A stretch of 10,601 nt of DNA from Eudoraea sp. (GCA_013042925.1 JABDPH010000028.1:1-10601); one strand, 5' to 3'. Positions 1 through 7,378 are shown, numbered from the stretch's first letter. Program-made: numbers and translations. Notes: generated by a model not told the origin, from the letters alone.

Positions 1-1143
1 CACCAATACAACATCGGTATTTTTAAAGTGAGAATTAATATCCTCCATTTCCACCAACAAGGAATAATCTACATTGCTTTCTGCCAGCAAAACATTCATA
101 TGCCCTGGCATACGGCCTGCAACAGGATGAATGGCATATTTAACATCAACACCTTTCTCAGTTAGCAATTCCTCCAATTCATGTATTACGTGTTGTGCCT
201 GGGCAACGGCCAACCCGTAACCCGGAACTATGATTACACTGTTAGCATAGTTCATCATTATAGCAGCATCACTGGGGTTAGTTTTTTTGATAGACCCAAG
301 ACGTTTATCCGCTCCTGCAACTGAATCTGTTCCTCCGAATGCGCCAAATATTACAGCTCCCAGGGTTCTGTTCATTCCCTTGCACATGGCAATTGTAAGT
401 ATAATACCGGCAGAACCAACAAGGATGCCCCCTACTAACATTACCATATTGGAATATAAAATACCTGTGATAGCCGCCGCAATGCCTGTTAAGGAGTTAA
501 GTAATGAAATTACCACAGGCATGTCTGCACCTCCGATTGGGAGCACAAATAAGATTCCGTAAACTAAACCTGCACCAAGTAAGCCAAATATTATGGCCTG
601 ATTGCTTGCACCTGTACTTACAGTAAATACAGCGAATGCTATAATGGCAAGGAAAAACAAATTATTAATGGTATTGTACTTAGGGATAGAGACAACGCTT
701 TTTATTGAGCCGTTTAATTTTCCCCAGGCTATCATACTTCCGGAAAATGTGATCGCACCTATTATTATGCCGGAAACTATAGTTGTGGCCTGCATTTTAT
801 CATCAACATTTTTACTGAATTCTACTAAACCAATCAGCGCGGCACTTGCTCCTCCAAAACCGTTAAATAAAGAAACCAATTCCGGCATCTTCGTCATTTT
901 CACTTTTACGGCCATCAAACCCCCAATCGCCGAACCTAATAATAGGGCTGAACCAATTAGGATGTATATAGAGGTTGGGATTTGAAGATCATGGATAAAA
1001 ATTGTAGCTGCTATGGCAAGAGCCATTCCTGAAGCCGCAATTAAATTTCCATTTTTTGCTGTGGCAGGGTGCCCTAACTTTTTTAATCCGAGTATAAAAG
1101 CTATAGTAGCTATCAGATAGATAATACTTAATGATATGCTCAT
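1..1143 (-). CDS. pntB: NAD(P) transhydrogenase subunit beta (PntB), 3' end cut off by the window edge
   Basis: Inner-membrane subunit of the proton-translocating transhydrogenase; it carries part of the proton channel and the NADP(H)-binding domain III. The minus-strand frame is open from the ATG at 1143 to the window edge, giving 381 codons. E. coli PntB is about 460 residues, so roughly 80 C-terminal residues lie outside. The first ~260 residues are a run of hydrophobic helices with the channel motif GGADMPVVISLLNS (residues 204-217). Domain III follows, with the dinucleotide-binding PGYGLAVAQAQ (307-317) and the family signature HPVAGRMPGHMNVLLAE (339-355). The ATG overlaps the last base of the pntAB stop (TAATG), so the two are probably translationally coupled. 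Asn94 stands where E. coli PntB has His91. Identity is certain; only the end is missing. Confidence 0.97.
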   Translation of the reverse strand, partial: MSISLSIIYLIATIAFILGLKKLGHPATAKNGNLIAASGMALAIAATIFIHDLQIPTSIYILIGSALLLGSAIGGLMAVKVKMTKMPELVSLFNGFGGASAALIGLVEFSKNVDDKMQATTIVSGIIIGAITFSGSMIAWGKLNGSIKSVVSIPKYNTINNLFFLAIIAFAVFTVSTGASNQAIIFGLLGAGLVYGILFVLPIGGADMPVVISLLNSLTGIAAAITGILYSNMVMLVGGILVGSAGIILTIAMCKGMNRTLGAVIFGAFGGTDSVAGADKRLGSIKKTNPSDAAIMMNYANSVIIVPGYGLAVAQAQHVIHELEELLTEKGVDVKYAIHPVAGRMPGHMNVLLAESNVDYSLLVEMEDINSHFKNTDVVLV

Positions 1144-1451
1144 TAATTTTTCTTTTTAAACATTTGAAGCATTCTTCCGGTTACGGCAAACCCACCAACT
1201 ACATTTATAATTCCCAGCACTACTCCTATAAAACCTAAGGCTAGTGCAAAATAATCATCCGCGTCGGATTGCAACATTACTAATATAGCCCCTATTACTA
1301 CCACTCCACTTAGGGCATTTGCACCAGACATTAAGGGTGTATGTAGTACGGCAGGAATATTTTTGATGACCTCTACTCCTACAAATATTGCAAGGATAAG
1401 TATGTAAATAATTTGGAGATTATCACTAATAAATTGTATCAATCCATTCAT
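1143..1451 (-). CDS. pntAB: NAD(P) transhydrogenase subunit alpha, part 2 (PntAB, membrane part)
   Basis: A 102-residue membrane protein equal to the C-terminal transmembrane section of E. coli PntA, encoded separately here as in Rhodospirillum rubrum and many Bacteroidetes. Hydrophobic helices lie at about residues 12-32, 45-60 and 68-90. The conserved loop/helix VLHTPLMSGANALSGVVVIGA (about 36-56, His37 to Gly48 being the key part) and the C-terminal VVGGFAVTGRMLQMF are family signatures. With PntB it forms the proton-conducting domain II. Its ATG follows the pntAA stop codon after one base (TAAGATG), and its own stop overlaps the pntB start, so all three genes form one tight operon. It has the usual length for a PntAB protein and shows no defect. 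Confidence 0.96.
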   Translation of the reverse strand: MNGLIQFISDNLQIIYILILAIFVGVEVIKNIPAVLHTPLMSGANALSGVVVIGAILVMLQSDADDYFALALGFIGVVLGIINVVGGFAVTGRMLQMFKKKN

Positions 1452-1452
1452 C

Positions 1453-2562
1453 TTATTTGCTTTTTGGTTGTCGTATTATTCCATTATGAACAATTAAAGT
1501 CTCATCTGTAATTTGTTCTTCCAGGTCCCATTTAAATTCGTTGTCCTCTGTAAGATGCATGATAAAATTATACATGTTTTTAGCATACAAATCGCTGGCA
1601 TTGGTAGACACACTTTCCGGGGCTATACTGGTCCCAATCACTTTTACGCCATTTCTTATCACGGTCCTATTCAATTTGCTTATTTCACAATTACCGCCCT
1701 GGGCTGCCGCGAGGTCTATAATTACTGCGCCGTTTTTCATTTGTAAAACCTGTTCTTCTGTTATTAATACAGGAGATTTTTTTCCGGGTATACCAGCTGT
1801 TGTAATTACTAAATCTGCTTTAAAAAGAGATTTGTTTACTGCCTCTTTCTGTCTTTGCGCATAATCTTCAGTAGCTTCTTTTGCATAACCATCTTCAGAT
1901 TGACCATCAGTTCCTTCAACTAAAATGAATTTTGCGCCTAAAGACTCTGCCTGCTCCTTGGTTTCTAATCTAATATCCGTGGCTCTTACCATAGCTCCAA
2001 GGCGTTTCGCCGTTGCTATTGCCTGTAAGCCGGCAACCCCTACCCCATATATCAAAACCCTGGCCGGCTTTATAGTGCCGGCAGCAGTCATCATTAACGG
2101 AAATATTTTTTTCATTTCATAAGCCCCCAGAATAACCGATTTGTAACCTGCCAAATTACTTTGTGAACTAAGTACGTCCATATCCTGTGCCCTTGAAATA
2201 CGGGGCATGGCATCCATTGAAAATGCAGTCGCGCCTTGCTCTGCAATTTTCTTAATCAATTTGGGGAAGGATTTATGATACAATTGGCCAATCAAAATTT
2301 GGCCCTTATTAACCAATTTTAAATCATCTGCATTAAAAGGATTAATCTTAATAAGCACATCGGCCTCTTTAAAAACAACTCCACGTTCTTCTATTCTCGC
2401 ACCTGCTTCTTTATAGTCAGAATTTTTAAAAGAAGAATATTCCCCGGCATCGTCTTCTACAATTAATTCAAACCCTTTGTTAATTAGTTGTTTTGCTATA
2501 CGAGGAGCTATTGAAACGCGTTTTTCGCCTTTTTGAGTTTCTTTCAATATGCCTATTATCAT
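1453..2562 (-). CDS. pntAA: NAD(P) transhydrogenase subunit alpha, part 1 (PntAA, NAD(H)-binding)
   Basis: Peripheral cytoplasmic domain I of the proton-translocating transhydrogenase; it binds NAD(H) and passes hydride to NADP(H) on PntB. It is 369 residues, normal for a separate PntAA, and starts at an ATG with the typical N-terminus MIIGILKETQKGEKRVSIAP. The catalytic loop RISRAQDMDVLSS (121-133) retains the equivalents of R. rubrum Arg127, Gln132, Asp135 and Ser138 (here Arg121, Gln126, Asp129, Ser132). The Rossmann motif GVGVAG is at 173-178, followed by Asp196 at the end of beta-2, which favours NAD over NADP. Tyr226 in the mobile loop matches R. rubrum Tyr235. Alanine dehydrogenase shares this fold, but the loop, GIPGKKSPVLITEE and the two Pnt genes immediately downstream settle the assignment. 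It is first in the operon. Confidence 0.97.
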   Translation of the reverse strand: MIIGILKETQKGEKRVSIAPRIAKQLINKGFELIVEDDAGEYSSFKNSDYKEAGARIEERGVVFKEADVLIKINPFNADDLKLVNKGQILIGQLYHKSFPKLIKKIAEQGATAFSMDAMPRISRAQDMDVLSSQSNLAGYKSVILGAYEMKKIFPLMMTAAGTIKPARVLIYGVGVAGLQAIATAKRLGAMVRATDIRLETKEQAESLGAKFILVEGTDGQSEDGYAKEATEDYAQRQKEAVNKSLFKADLVITTAGIPGKKSPVLITEEQVLQMKNGAVIIDLAAAQGGNCEISKLNRTVIRNGVKVIGTSIAPESVSTNASDLYAKNMYNFIMHLTEDNEFKWDLEEQITDETLIVHNGIIRQPKSK

Positions 2563-2867
2563 AGTTCTTTGTTGTTTAGCAGCCTAAATATTGTTCCCGG
2601 AATTGAATTAAAATTTAGAGTCCATGAAATTATGCTATTTTTTTTAAATCTACACAATCATATGAAAAGTGTTATGAGTATTTCTTATCTATAAACTACT
2701 GTGGTTAATATTAATTTGCTGGTTATTAATTAAAATTTGAACAAATTAGCCGGCGCATAGGGTTTATTATTGCCTTTTCACAACCATATAGGTTCGTTTG
2801 GCAACAAATATGACAGCTACTTTTAAGAAGGTACTAGTTTTGACGTTATAATGAAAAGTCAATATAA
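2563..2867. other. Divergent intergenic region between the pnt operon and the small outer-membrane protein gene
   Basis: These 305 bases separate two divergently transcribed genes and must hold both promoters. I see no open frame of plausible length, no RNA gene and no strong hairpin. The section around 2700-2745 is very AT-rich, with the palindrome TTAATATTAA at 2705-2714 and a nearby second ATTAAT, which could be chance in such composition. The only recognisable promoter element is the plus-strand TAGTTTTG near 2835. On the minus strand TATGATTG (2662-2655) is one base off a -7 box, but no TTTG lies at the expected distance upstream, so I do not call a pnt promoter. Confidence 0.6.
2835..2842 (+). 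promoter_or_regulatory. Candidate Bacteroidetes -7 promoter box
   Basis: TAGTTTTG matches the Bacteroidetes sigma factor -7 consensus TAnnTTTG exactly and lies 25 bases before the ATG at 2868, leaving a leader of roughly 20 bases. There is no TTTG about 19 bases upstream; the nearest TTTG (2797-2800) is too far away. A TATAAT hexamer at 2847-2852 would leave too short a leader. The call rests on one box only. Confidence 0.4.
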
Positions 2868-3377
2868 ATGAAAAATACAATTTTGGCACTTGCTTTCGCA
2901 TTTTTAGGAATGGGTTTGCATTCACAAGAAGGTTTAAAGCTAGGAATTCATGCAGGTTTACCTATTGATGATTTTAATGATGAAATTAGCCTTGTGGCCG
3001 GATTAGACCTTGGCTATATGTGGGCCCTTGGAGAAGTAGTTGACTTGGGTATAAGTACGGGACTTGTATACGGATTTAAGGAATCATTTCAGTCAGATAT
3101 AATTGCTAATAGTCTAACAGACGTACAATTTGTACCCCTTGCAGCTTCATTAAGAATATGGCCTTCGAATTCCTTTTCTTTCGGTGTTGACGGTGGTTAT
3201 GGTCTTGGATTAAATAAAGGTAATGATGGTGGAATTTATTACAGACCTATCATCGGCTACCTGATGGGGCCTTTGACTGAAATTAATCTCTCTTATACTG
3301 GAATACAGTTAGAAAACAGAACCTGGAACACCGTCACCCTTGGTTTCTTACATACTTTCCAATTCAAGGACTACTAG
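2868..3377 (+). CDS. Small secreted protein, probable outer-membrane beta-barrel
   Basis: A 169-residue protein with no function I can name. It begins with a clear Sec signal peptide (residues 1-19, two-residue KN head, then an Ala/Leu/Phe-rich core, cleavage likely at HS|Q). The mature part alternates polar and hydrophobic residues in short strands rich in Gly and Tyr (GLDLGYMWAL at 45-54, STGLVYGF, FGVDGGYGLGL, LSYTGIQL). It ends in WNTVTLGFLHTFQFKDY, whose final strand has the alternating aromatic pattern of barrel proteins. This resembles the small OmpA/OprF-like or porin-like barrels common in Bacteroidetes, and about 150 mature residues would suit an eight-stranded barrel. It is the only plus-strand gene here: divergent from pntAA and convergent, 35 bases apart, with the amidohydrolase gene. 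A short frame from 2851 (MKSQYK) ends in an ATGA overlap with this start and is probably chance. Confidence 0.85.
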   Translation: MKNTILALAFAFLGMGLHSQEGLKLGIHAGLPIDDFNDEISLVAGLDLGYMWALGEVVDLGISTGLVYGFKESFQSDIIANSLTDVQFVPLAASLRIWPSNSFSFGVDGGYGLGLNKGNDGGIYYRPIIGYLMGPLTEINLSYTGIQLENRTWNTVTLGFLHTFQFKDY

Positions 3378-3412
3378 CGGAGACCCAGACTTTACCAAAT
3401 CACTCCAAGAAA

Positions 3413-4966
3413 CTAATTTTCCAATGCGGATAATTGATTCCGTTCAATGATATCTCCCCTGATAATAACCAAATCGATATCATTATACGCCTCTACATTT
3501 AGCAATGGATTGGAATTTAATATTAGTAAGTTGGCTATTTTATCTTTTTCTACACTTCCATATAAATTCTGAAGATTAAAGGCAATTGCATTATTAAACG
3601 TGGCAGCAGCGAAAATGAGTTCTAACGGAATTCCAGCTTCATACCAATTTCTCATTTCAATTATCCCATTATAACCAGGCGGATTTGTGTACATATTCAT
3701 AGCCGGGGTATCCGTTCCTAAGATAAGGTAGGCATTGTTTTCAGCCAAAAATCTGCCTACGGTGTTAAGTCGATGTCTGTAAATTTCCATTGCTTCTTCC
3801 CACATTTCCTGGTCCGATGTATGATTATCACGCAATGCATCATAAAATTCGGGGTTTGTCTCCTTCAAAAATTCTGATCGTCCGAAAATTTTATTTTTCC
3901 CCCACAGGCCCTCTTCTGTTTTAAGTAAATCCAAATAACTTTTAGGATAAACATGTTCCAGGTTTTTATCCTTTAAAAAATCAGAACAAATTAAATCTTG
4001 TTCCCCTGTGATCGTCCTGAAGGTTAACTGATATGCTATCTGTTCCTTCTTTGCAATTTGTAGAAGTACATTTTTATGTATTTCACTTAAATCCCGATTT
4101 CTGAAGTCTTTGGGATCTGCACTCCAATTCCATAAGCCGTGAGCGAATATTTGAACGCCTGTTTCCAGGCCTATTTGATGCCCTTCCAACGAGGGTGCAT
4201 GTAAAATTAATGGCAGCTGGAATTCCTGTGCTTCGGCTATTAAATCTCTTAATATATGAGTGGTGGGTTTAGCCCAGGTCACTGCCAAACCTGATGCTTC
4301 ATCTTCATAGACCAATTTGACACATATACCTGACTGCTCCCTGATTTTTTTAATTATTTTTTGTGGAGTATGTTCTTCAGGAGGAATCGTATCGGGTAAG
4401 CTTATTTTTGAATTGTAGATATCATTTAAAAAGTTAGAATCATATCTTTCCTGTGGAGAATAACCTTCCATTTCCATGCTGAAATCATCCATCACGGCAA
4501 CCTGCTCTCCACAAGTATAAATATCCGGACGGATTTCAGTATCCAATAGTCGATTTATTAACTTAGGATCGTAATTGTTTACATCTATTAGTGTAGTAAA
4601 ACCAAAGTACAGATAACTTCTGGGTAACTGATCAAAATAGAGCTGTACCAGATCGGGATACTTGTTTTTCAATGTTCCATTAAAGCCCGCAGTATTCGCC
4701 AGATGAACATGTGAATCTATCAAACCCGGGATCAAATATTTTCCCTTACCATCAATAACCTGGTAGTAGTCTGACTTCTTTGGTTCTTCCTTACTAACGT
4801 AAATGATGTTTTCATCGGCAATAGTAACATTACCTACCTGACTTGTAATACCATTGGTGTTTGCAGAAATTATAGTGATATTCTTAATCAGTAAATTCTG
4901 TGAATCGTTTTGAGCCTGAAGCTGTATCCATAGCAACGAAAGGGCAATTAATAATAATCTGGTCAT
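3413..4966 (-). CDS. Secreted metal-dependent amidohydrolase (imidazolonepropionase-like family)
   Basis: A 517-residue amidohydrolase-superfamily enzyme expected to hydrolyse a C-N or similar bond in the periplasm or outside; the substrate is unknown. I chose the ATG at 4966: the frame extends to a TTG at 4987, but the ATG gives a cleaner signal peptide (MTRLLLIALSLLWIQLQAQ, cleavage after QA). The small beta-sandwich half follows (25-80), then the metal site: GLIDSHVHL with His86 and His88, a probable bridging Lys217 in CVKLVYEDE, His256 in LPLILHAPS, His276 in IFAHGLW, and Asp419 in LILGTDTPA. The C-terminal half of the beta-sandwich (GSVEKDKIANLLILNSNPLL) is typical of this family, as in imidazolonepropionase and Xaa-Pro dipeptidase-like enzymes. 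All ligands are present, so it should be active. It lies 111 bases downstream of the aldo/keto reductase on the same strand; co-transcription is possible but unproved. Confidence 0.9.
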   Translation of the reverse strand: MTRLLLIALSLLWIQLQAQNDSQNLLIKNITIISANTNGITSQVGNVTIADENIIYVSKEEPKKSDYYQVIDGKGKYLIPGLIDSHVHLANTAGFNGTLKNKYPDLVQLYFDQLPRSYLYFGFTTLIDVNNYDPKLINRLLDTEIRPDIYTCGEQVAVMDDFSMEMEGYSPQERYDSNFLNDIYNSKISLPDTIPPEEHTPQKIIKKIREQSGICVKLVYEDEASGLAVTWAKPTTHILRDLIAEAQEFQLPLILHAPSLEGHQIGLETGVQIFAHGLWNWSADPKDFRNRDLSEIHKNVLLQIAKKEQIAYQLTFRTITGEQDLICSDFLKDKNLEHVYPKSYLDLLKTEEGLWGKNKIFGRSEFLKETNPEFYDALRDNHTSDQEMWEEAMEIYRHRLNTVGRFLAENNAYLILGTDTPAMNMYTNPPGYNGIIEMRNWYEAGIPLELIFAAATFNNAIAFNLQNLYGSVEKDKIANLLILNSNPLLNVEAYNDIDLVIIRGDIIERNQLSALEN

Positions 4967-5077
4967 AACTATATGTCTTAAAAGCAAACTTTTGTTACTT
5001 ACTATAGGTAAATTAATTATTAGTTGGCTTCAGACAGATTTAAACCAGTGAGAATGATCCGTAAAAATGTTTGGGCT

Positions 5078-6070
5078 TCAGGCTTGCAAAATTTCTTCAA
5101 TCATTTTTAATTCCTCAGGCGTAAATTTCATTTTCTCGAGAATTCCCACTGCATCTTCAATTTGCGATACTTTGCTTGCACCTATAATTACTGAGGTAAC
5201 CCTTTTATCCCTTAAAACCCAGGAAAGCGCCATTTGTGCCATTTTTTGCCCCCTGGATTCAGCTATTTCATTAAGACGTTTTACCTTGTCAATCTTTTCG
5301 GGAGTGATATCTGTTGATTGCAAATAGCTGTCTGCTTTGGAAGCTCGCGACCCCTCAGGAATACCTTTGAGATACTTATTGGTCAACAATCCTTGAAACA
5401 ACGGGCTGAATACTACAGATCCAACACCATTTTTCTCAAGCACATCTAATAAACCATCCTCTACCCATCTATTGAACATGCTATAAGAAGGTTGATGTAC
5501 CAGACAAGGTGTGCCGAGTTCTTTCAATATATCGATAGCTTTCTGCGATTGTTCCGGGTCATAGGAGGAGATACCTGCATACAAAGCTTTTCCAGATCGA
5601 ACAATCTGATCCAGCGCCATCATGGTCTCTTCTAACGGAGTATTTGGGTCGGGTCTGTGACTGTAAAATATATCTACATATTCCAGACCCATTCGTTTAA
5701 GGCTTTGATCACAACTTGCAATCAGATATTTACGGGATCCCCATTCTCCATATGGCCCGGGCCACATATCATAACCTGCTTTAGAGGTAATGATCAATTC
5801 ATCTCGGTATGATTTTAAATCAGACTTTAAAATTCTTCCAAAAGTTTCTTCTGCCGAACCATAGGGTGGTCCGTAATTGTTGGCGAGGTCAAAATGGGTA
5901 ATCCCAAGGTCAAATGCCCTAAGCACCATCTTTCTGCCGTTTTCATAAACATCTACACCGCCGAAGTTATGCCATAGACCAAGGGATATTACCGGGAGAA
6001 GTAAACCGCTTTTTCCACAACGATTGTATTTCATTTTGTCATACCTTTCAGTATTTGCTATATAATTCAT
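5078..6070 (-). CDS. yghZ: YghZ-like aldo/keto reductase (L-glyceraldehyde 3-phosphate reductase type)
   Basis: Cytoplasmic NADPH-dependent aldehyde/ketone reductase, 330 residues, a (beta/alpha)8 barrel. It strongly resembles E. coli YghZ (Gpr, AKR14): the same order of CGKSGL.LP..SLGLWHNFG, ITHFDLANNYGPP, TKAGYDMWPGPYG-like, SLKRMGLEYVDIFYSHR and SVIIGAS. The catalytic tetrad is Asp61, Tyr66, Lys97 and His138. The ATG at 6070 is preferred over the internal Met13 because E. coli YghZ has the matching head (ANPERYGQM against ANTERYDKM here). YghZ reduces L-glyceraldehyde 3-phosphate and also methylglyoxal; the real substrate here may differ, since this family also appears in sugar and aldehyde detoxification clusters. 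It sits 70 bases downstream of the URO-D-like gene on the same strand with no terminator between, so an operon is likely. No sorting signal is visible. Confidence 0.93.
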   Translation of the reverse strand: MNYIANTERYDKMKYNRCGKSGLLLPVISLGLWHNFGGVDVYENGRKMVLRAFDLGITHFDLANNYGPPYGSAEETFGRILKSDLKSYRDELIITSKAGYDMWPGPYGEWGSRKYLIASCDQSLKRMGLEYVDIFYSHRPDPNTPLEETMMALDQIVRSGKALYAGISSYDPEQSQKAIDILKELGTPCLVHQPSYSMFNRWVEDGLLDVLEKNGVGSVVFSPLFQGLLTNKYLKGIPEGSRASKADSYLQSTDITPEKIDKVKRLNEIAESRGQKMAQMALSWVLRDKRVTSVIIGASKVSQIEDAVGILEKMKFTPEELKMIEEILQA

Positions 6071-6140
6071 ATCTGATAAGCTACTAGTTGTTCATTTTTT
6101 GTATTTGATTATCCTGCTATTCCCTTTTTCGGTAAAACGG

Positions 6141-7214
6141 TTAGTTTTGGTGTTTTGAAAATGCATGGCCTGTATCTACGGCCGTTCGTACTTTTTTCCA
6201 GTCTACCTCTCCCAGTAAAGCACATTCAGCTCCTAAAATAAAACGATCCGGAGCTTCTTCCAGGACTTTATTTACCTGTGCCTGTATTGCCTGATCTGTA
6301 CCCGTAAGAATTGGACCTCTTTTCTCCAGGCCTCCCATTATTGGTCTTTCGCCAAACATTGTATACAATTCTTTTAATGGCACTCTTTCACCTGCTATCA
6401 CATCGCTCAAATTTACAATATGACCCGGATAATCTACAAATGGACTCACATCATCATAGGGGCCTTCATAATCACAAATGTGTAAAACATTGCAGATACA
6501 GCCATCATTTATTTCATTCTGTACAACCATATCAGTAGGTTTTATATAATCCAGAAAGATCTTCGGGTCCTGAAACCTGAATGCCTCATTGCCCTGAGTT
6601 GGAGCTAAAAATCCATCAACGCCTAGTTTTTTACATTCTTTTAAAAAGATCATAACGCTATCTGTAATAATTTCCAGTCCTTTTTTTACACTTTCAGGAT
6701 CTTGTTTTAAATGCTCTGTAACTAATTGACTGGTAACACTATGACCGGCGCACATGAACGGGGAATAAAACGTAGCGATGACAGGAGCCATTTTTTTACC
6801 TTGCTTAACTAATTCCTTAACCACATAGAGTTGTTTTTCATAAAAATCCTTTTTATAATAAGGCATTTTGGCCCAGTCTTCCGGCTTTTGGATGATATCT
6901 ATAGCCGGGAATAACGCTTCGTACTGGATTTTGATAAAATCCATGTCTATTGCTTTAAAATATTCCAGATGTCTGGCAACTGCGGCATCACCCCATTGAT
7001 AGCCTTCACCAAAATGAACAAAAAACCCACTGGGAATATAGCCCTGTTTCCCGGTTGAAGTCAATAGGTTTAAAACCGCTTCTCGCTTGTTGAAAGCCGG
7101 GGTTGAATCACATGAGCTAAGACTGAACGCACCCAGGCCAGTAGCATATGTGCCTGCAGAGATTAACCCCATAGATTTTAGAAATTCCCTTCTTTTAATT
7201 GTTGTTAGGTCCAT
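6141..7214 (-). CDS. Tat-exported lipoprotein of the uroporphyrinogen decarboxylase / corrinoid methyltransferase superfamily
   Basis: A 357-residue URO-D-superfamily protein of unknown reaction. The N-terminus has a twin-arginine signal (KRREFLK, Arg8-Arg9), a hydrophobic stretch (14-32) and a lipobox LSSC with Cys35, predicting Tat export of a lipid-anchored protein. The barrel follows (about 45-350). Sequences such as GVDGFLAPTQGNEAFRFQDP (198-217), NVLHICDYEG (242-251), IMGGLEKRGPI and ILGAECAL (326-333) match the branch containing MtaA/MtbA/CmuA methyltransferases better than true uroporphyrinogen III decarboxylase (HemE), whose N-terminal RQAGR-type motif is absent. His245, Cys247 and Cys331 reproduce the HxC...C zinc pattern that activates a thiol in MtaA/MtbA. 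It is first in a probable operon with the aldo/keto reductase. A methyl- or alkyl-transfer, lyase or purely binding role is possible; the family call is firm, the function is not. Confidence 0.88.
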   Translation of the reverse strand: MDLTTIKRREFLKSMGLISAGTYATGLGAFSLSSCDSTPAFNKREAVLNLLTSTGKQGYIPSGFFVHFGEGYQWGDAAVARHLEYFKAIDMDFIKIQYEALFPAIDIIQKPEDWAKMPYYKKDFYEKQLYVVKELVKQGKKMAPVIATFYSPFMCAGHSVTSQLVTEHLKQDPESVKKGLEIITDSVMIFLKECKKLGVDGFLAPTQGNEAFRFQDPKIFLDYIKPTDMVVQNEINDGCICNVLHICDYEGPYDDVSPFVDYPGHIVNLSDVIAGERVPLKELYTMFGERPIMGGLEKRGPILTGTDQAIQAQVNKVLEEAPDRFILGAECALLGEVDWKKVRTAVDTGHAFSKHQN

Positions 7215-7243
7215 AAGTCGGAATATTTAAAAATGAAACAGCA

Positions 7244-7274
7244 TTGTATAAGACTCATGGAAAGATAGTCCAAA
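7244..7274 (-). promoter_or_regulatory. Candidate promoter of the URO-D-like gene
   Basis: On the minus strand TTTTTGGAC (around 7276-7268) is followed by TTATACAAT (7252-7244). Read as a sigma-70-type promoter, this is TTGGAC, a 17-base spacer and TATACA. Read as a Bacteroidetes promoter, it is TTTG with about 20 bases to TATA but without the TTTG part of the -7 box. Transcription would start about 20 bases before the ATG at 7214. An 11-bp inverted repeat lies just upstream. Confidence 0.35.
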
Positions 7275-7281
7275 AAGATTA

Positions 7282-7325
7282 AATCCTAAATAAGTCCATA
7301 CTATATTATGAACCTATTTAGGATT
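7282..7325. repeat. 11-bp inverted repeat upstream of the URO-D-like gene
   Basis: AATCCTAAATA (7282-7292) and TATTTAGGATT (7315-7325) are perfect reverse complements separated by 22 bases. Arm centres are 33 bases apart, about three helical turns, which would suit a dimeric DNA-binding regulator. The repeat sits immediately upstream of the candidate -35 at 7273 and ends 68 bases before the ATG at 7214. It lacks a following T-run, so a transcription terminator is less likely. Confidence 0.6.
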
Positions 7326-7346
7326 AAGTATTCGGTATTTAAATTA

Positions 7347-7363
7347 TGATTTCGCTGAAATCA
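7347..7363 (-). terminator. Short hairpin after the beta-propeller gene, possible weak terminator
   Basis: TGATTTC-GCT-GAAATCA is a perfect 7-bp stem with a 3-base loop, starting 15 bases after the TAG stop of the beta-propeller gene on the minus strand. The sequence after it (ATAATTTAAATA) is AT-rich but has no proper T-run, so termination here would be weak. An overlapping alternative palindrome, GCTGAAATCAGC, is also present. Confidence 0.35.
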
Positions 7364-7378
7364 GCTGTCACCTTTTCA

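Noticed and set aside
287..985. Two plus-strand open frames (287-562 and 602-985) opposite pntB
   Set aside because: The minus strand encodes an unbroken, motif-rich PntB across the whole region; the plus frames are Pro/Ile/Thr-rich mirror translations without any recognisable domain.
1513..2122. Plus-strand open frames opposite pntAA
   Set aside because: They lie within the firmly identified pntAA gene, overlap each other in different frames and have no start context or domain.
2851..2871. Six-codon upstream frame (MKSQYK) ending in an ATGA overlap with the 2868 gene, as a leader peptide
   Set aside because: A frame this short arises easily by chance in AT-rich DNA, and there is no attenuator hairpin or codon signature to support a regulatory leader.
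4967..4987. Upstream TTG start for the amidohydrolase (seven extra residues)
   Set aside because: The in-frame ATG at 4966 gives a more compact signal peptide and a normal start codon; nothing favours the TTG.
6141..7214. Annotation as genuine uroporphyrinogen III decarboxylase (HemE)
   Set aside because: The HemE N-terminal RQAGR-type motif is missing, the protein carries a Tat/lipoprotein signal, and the HxC...C residues point to the methyltransferase branch instead.
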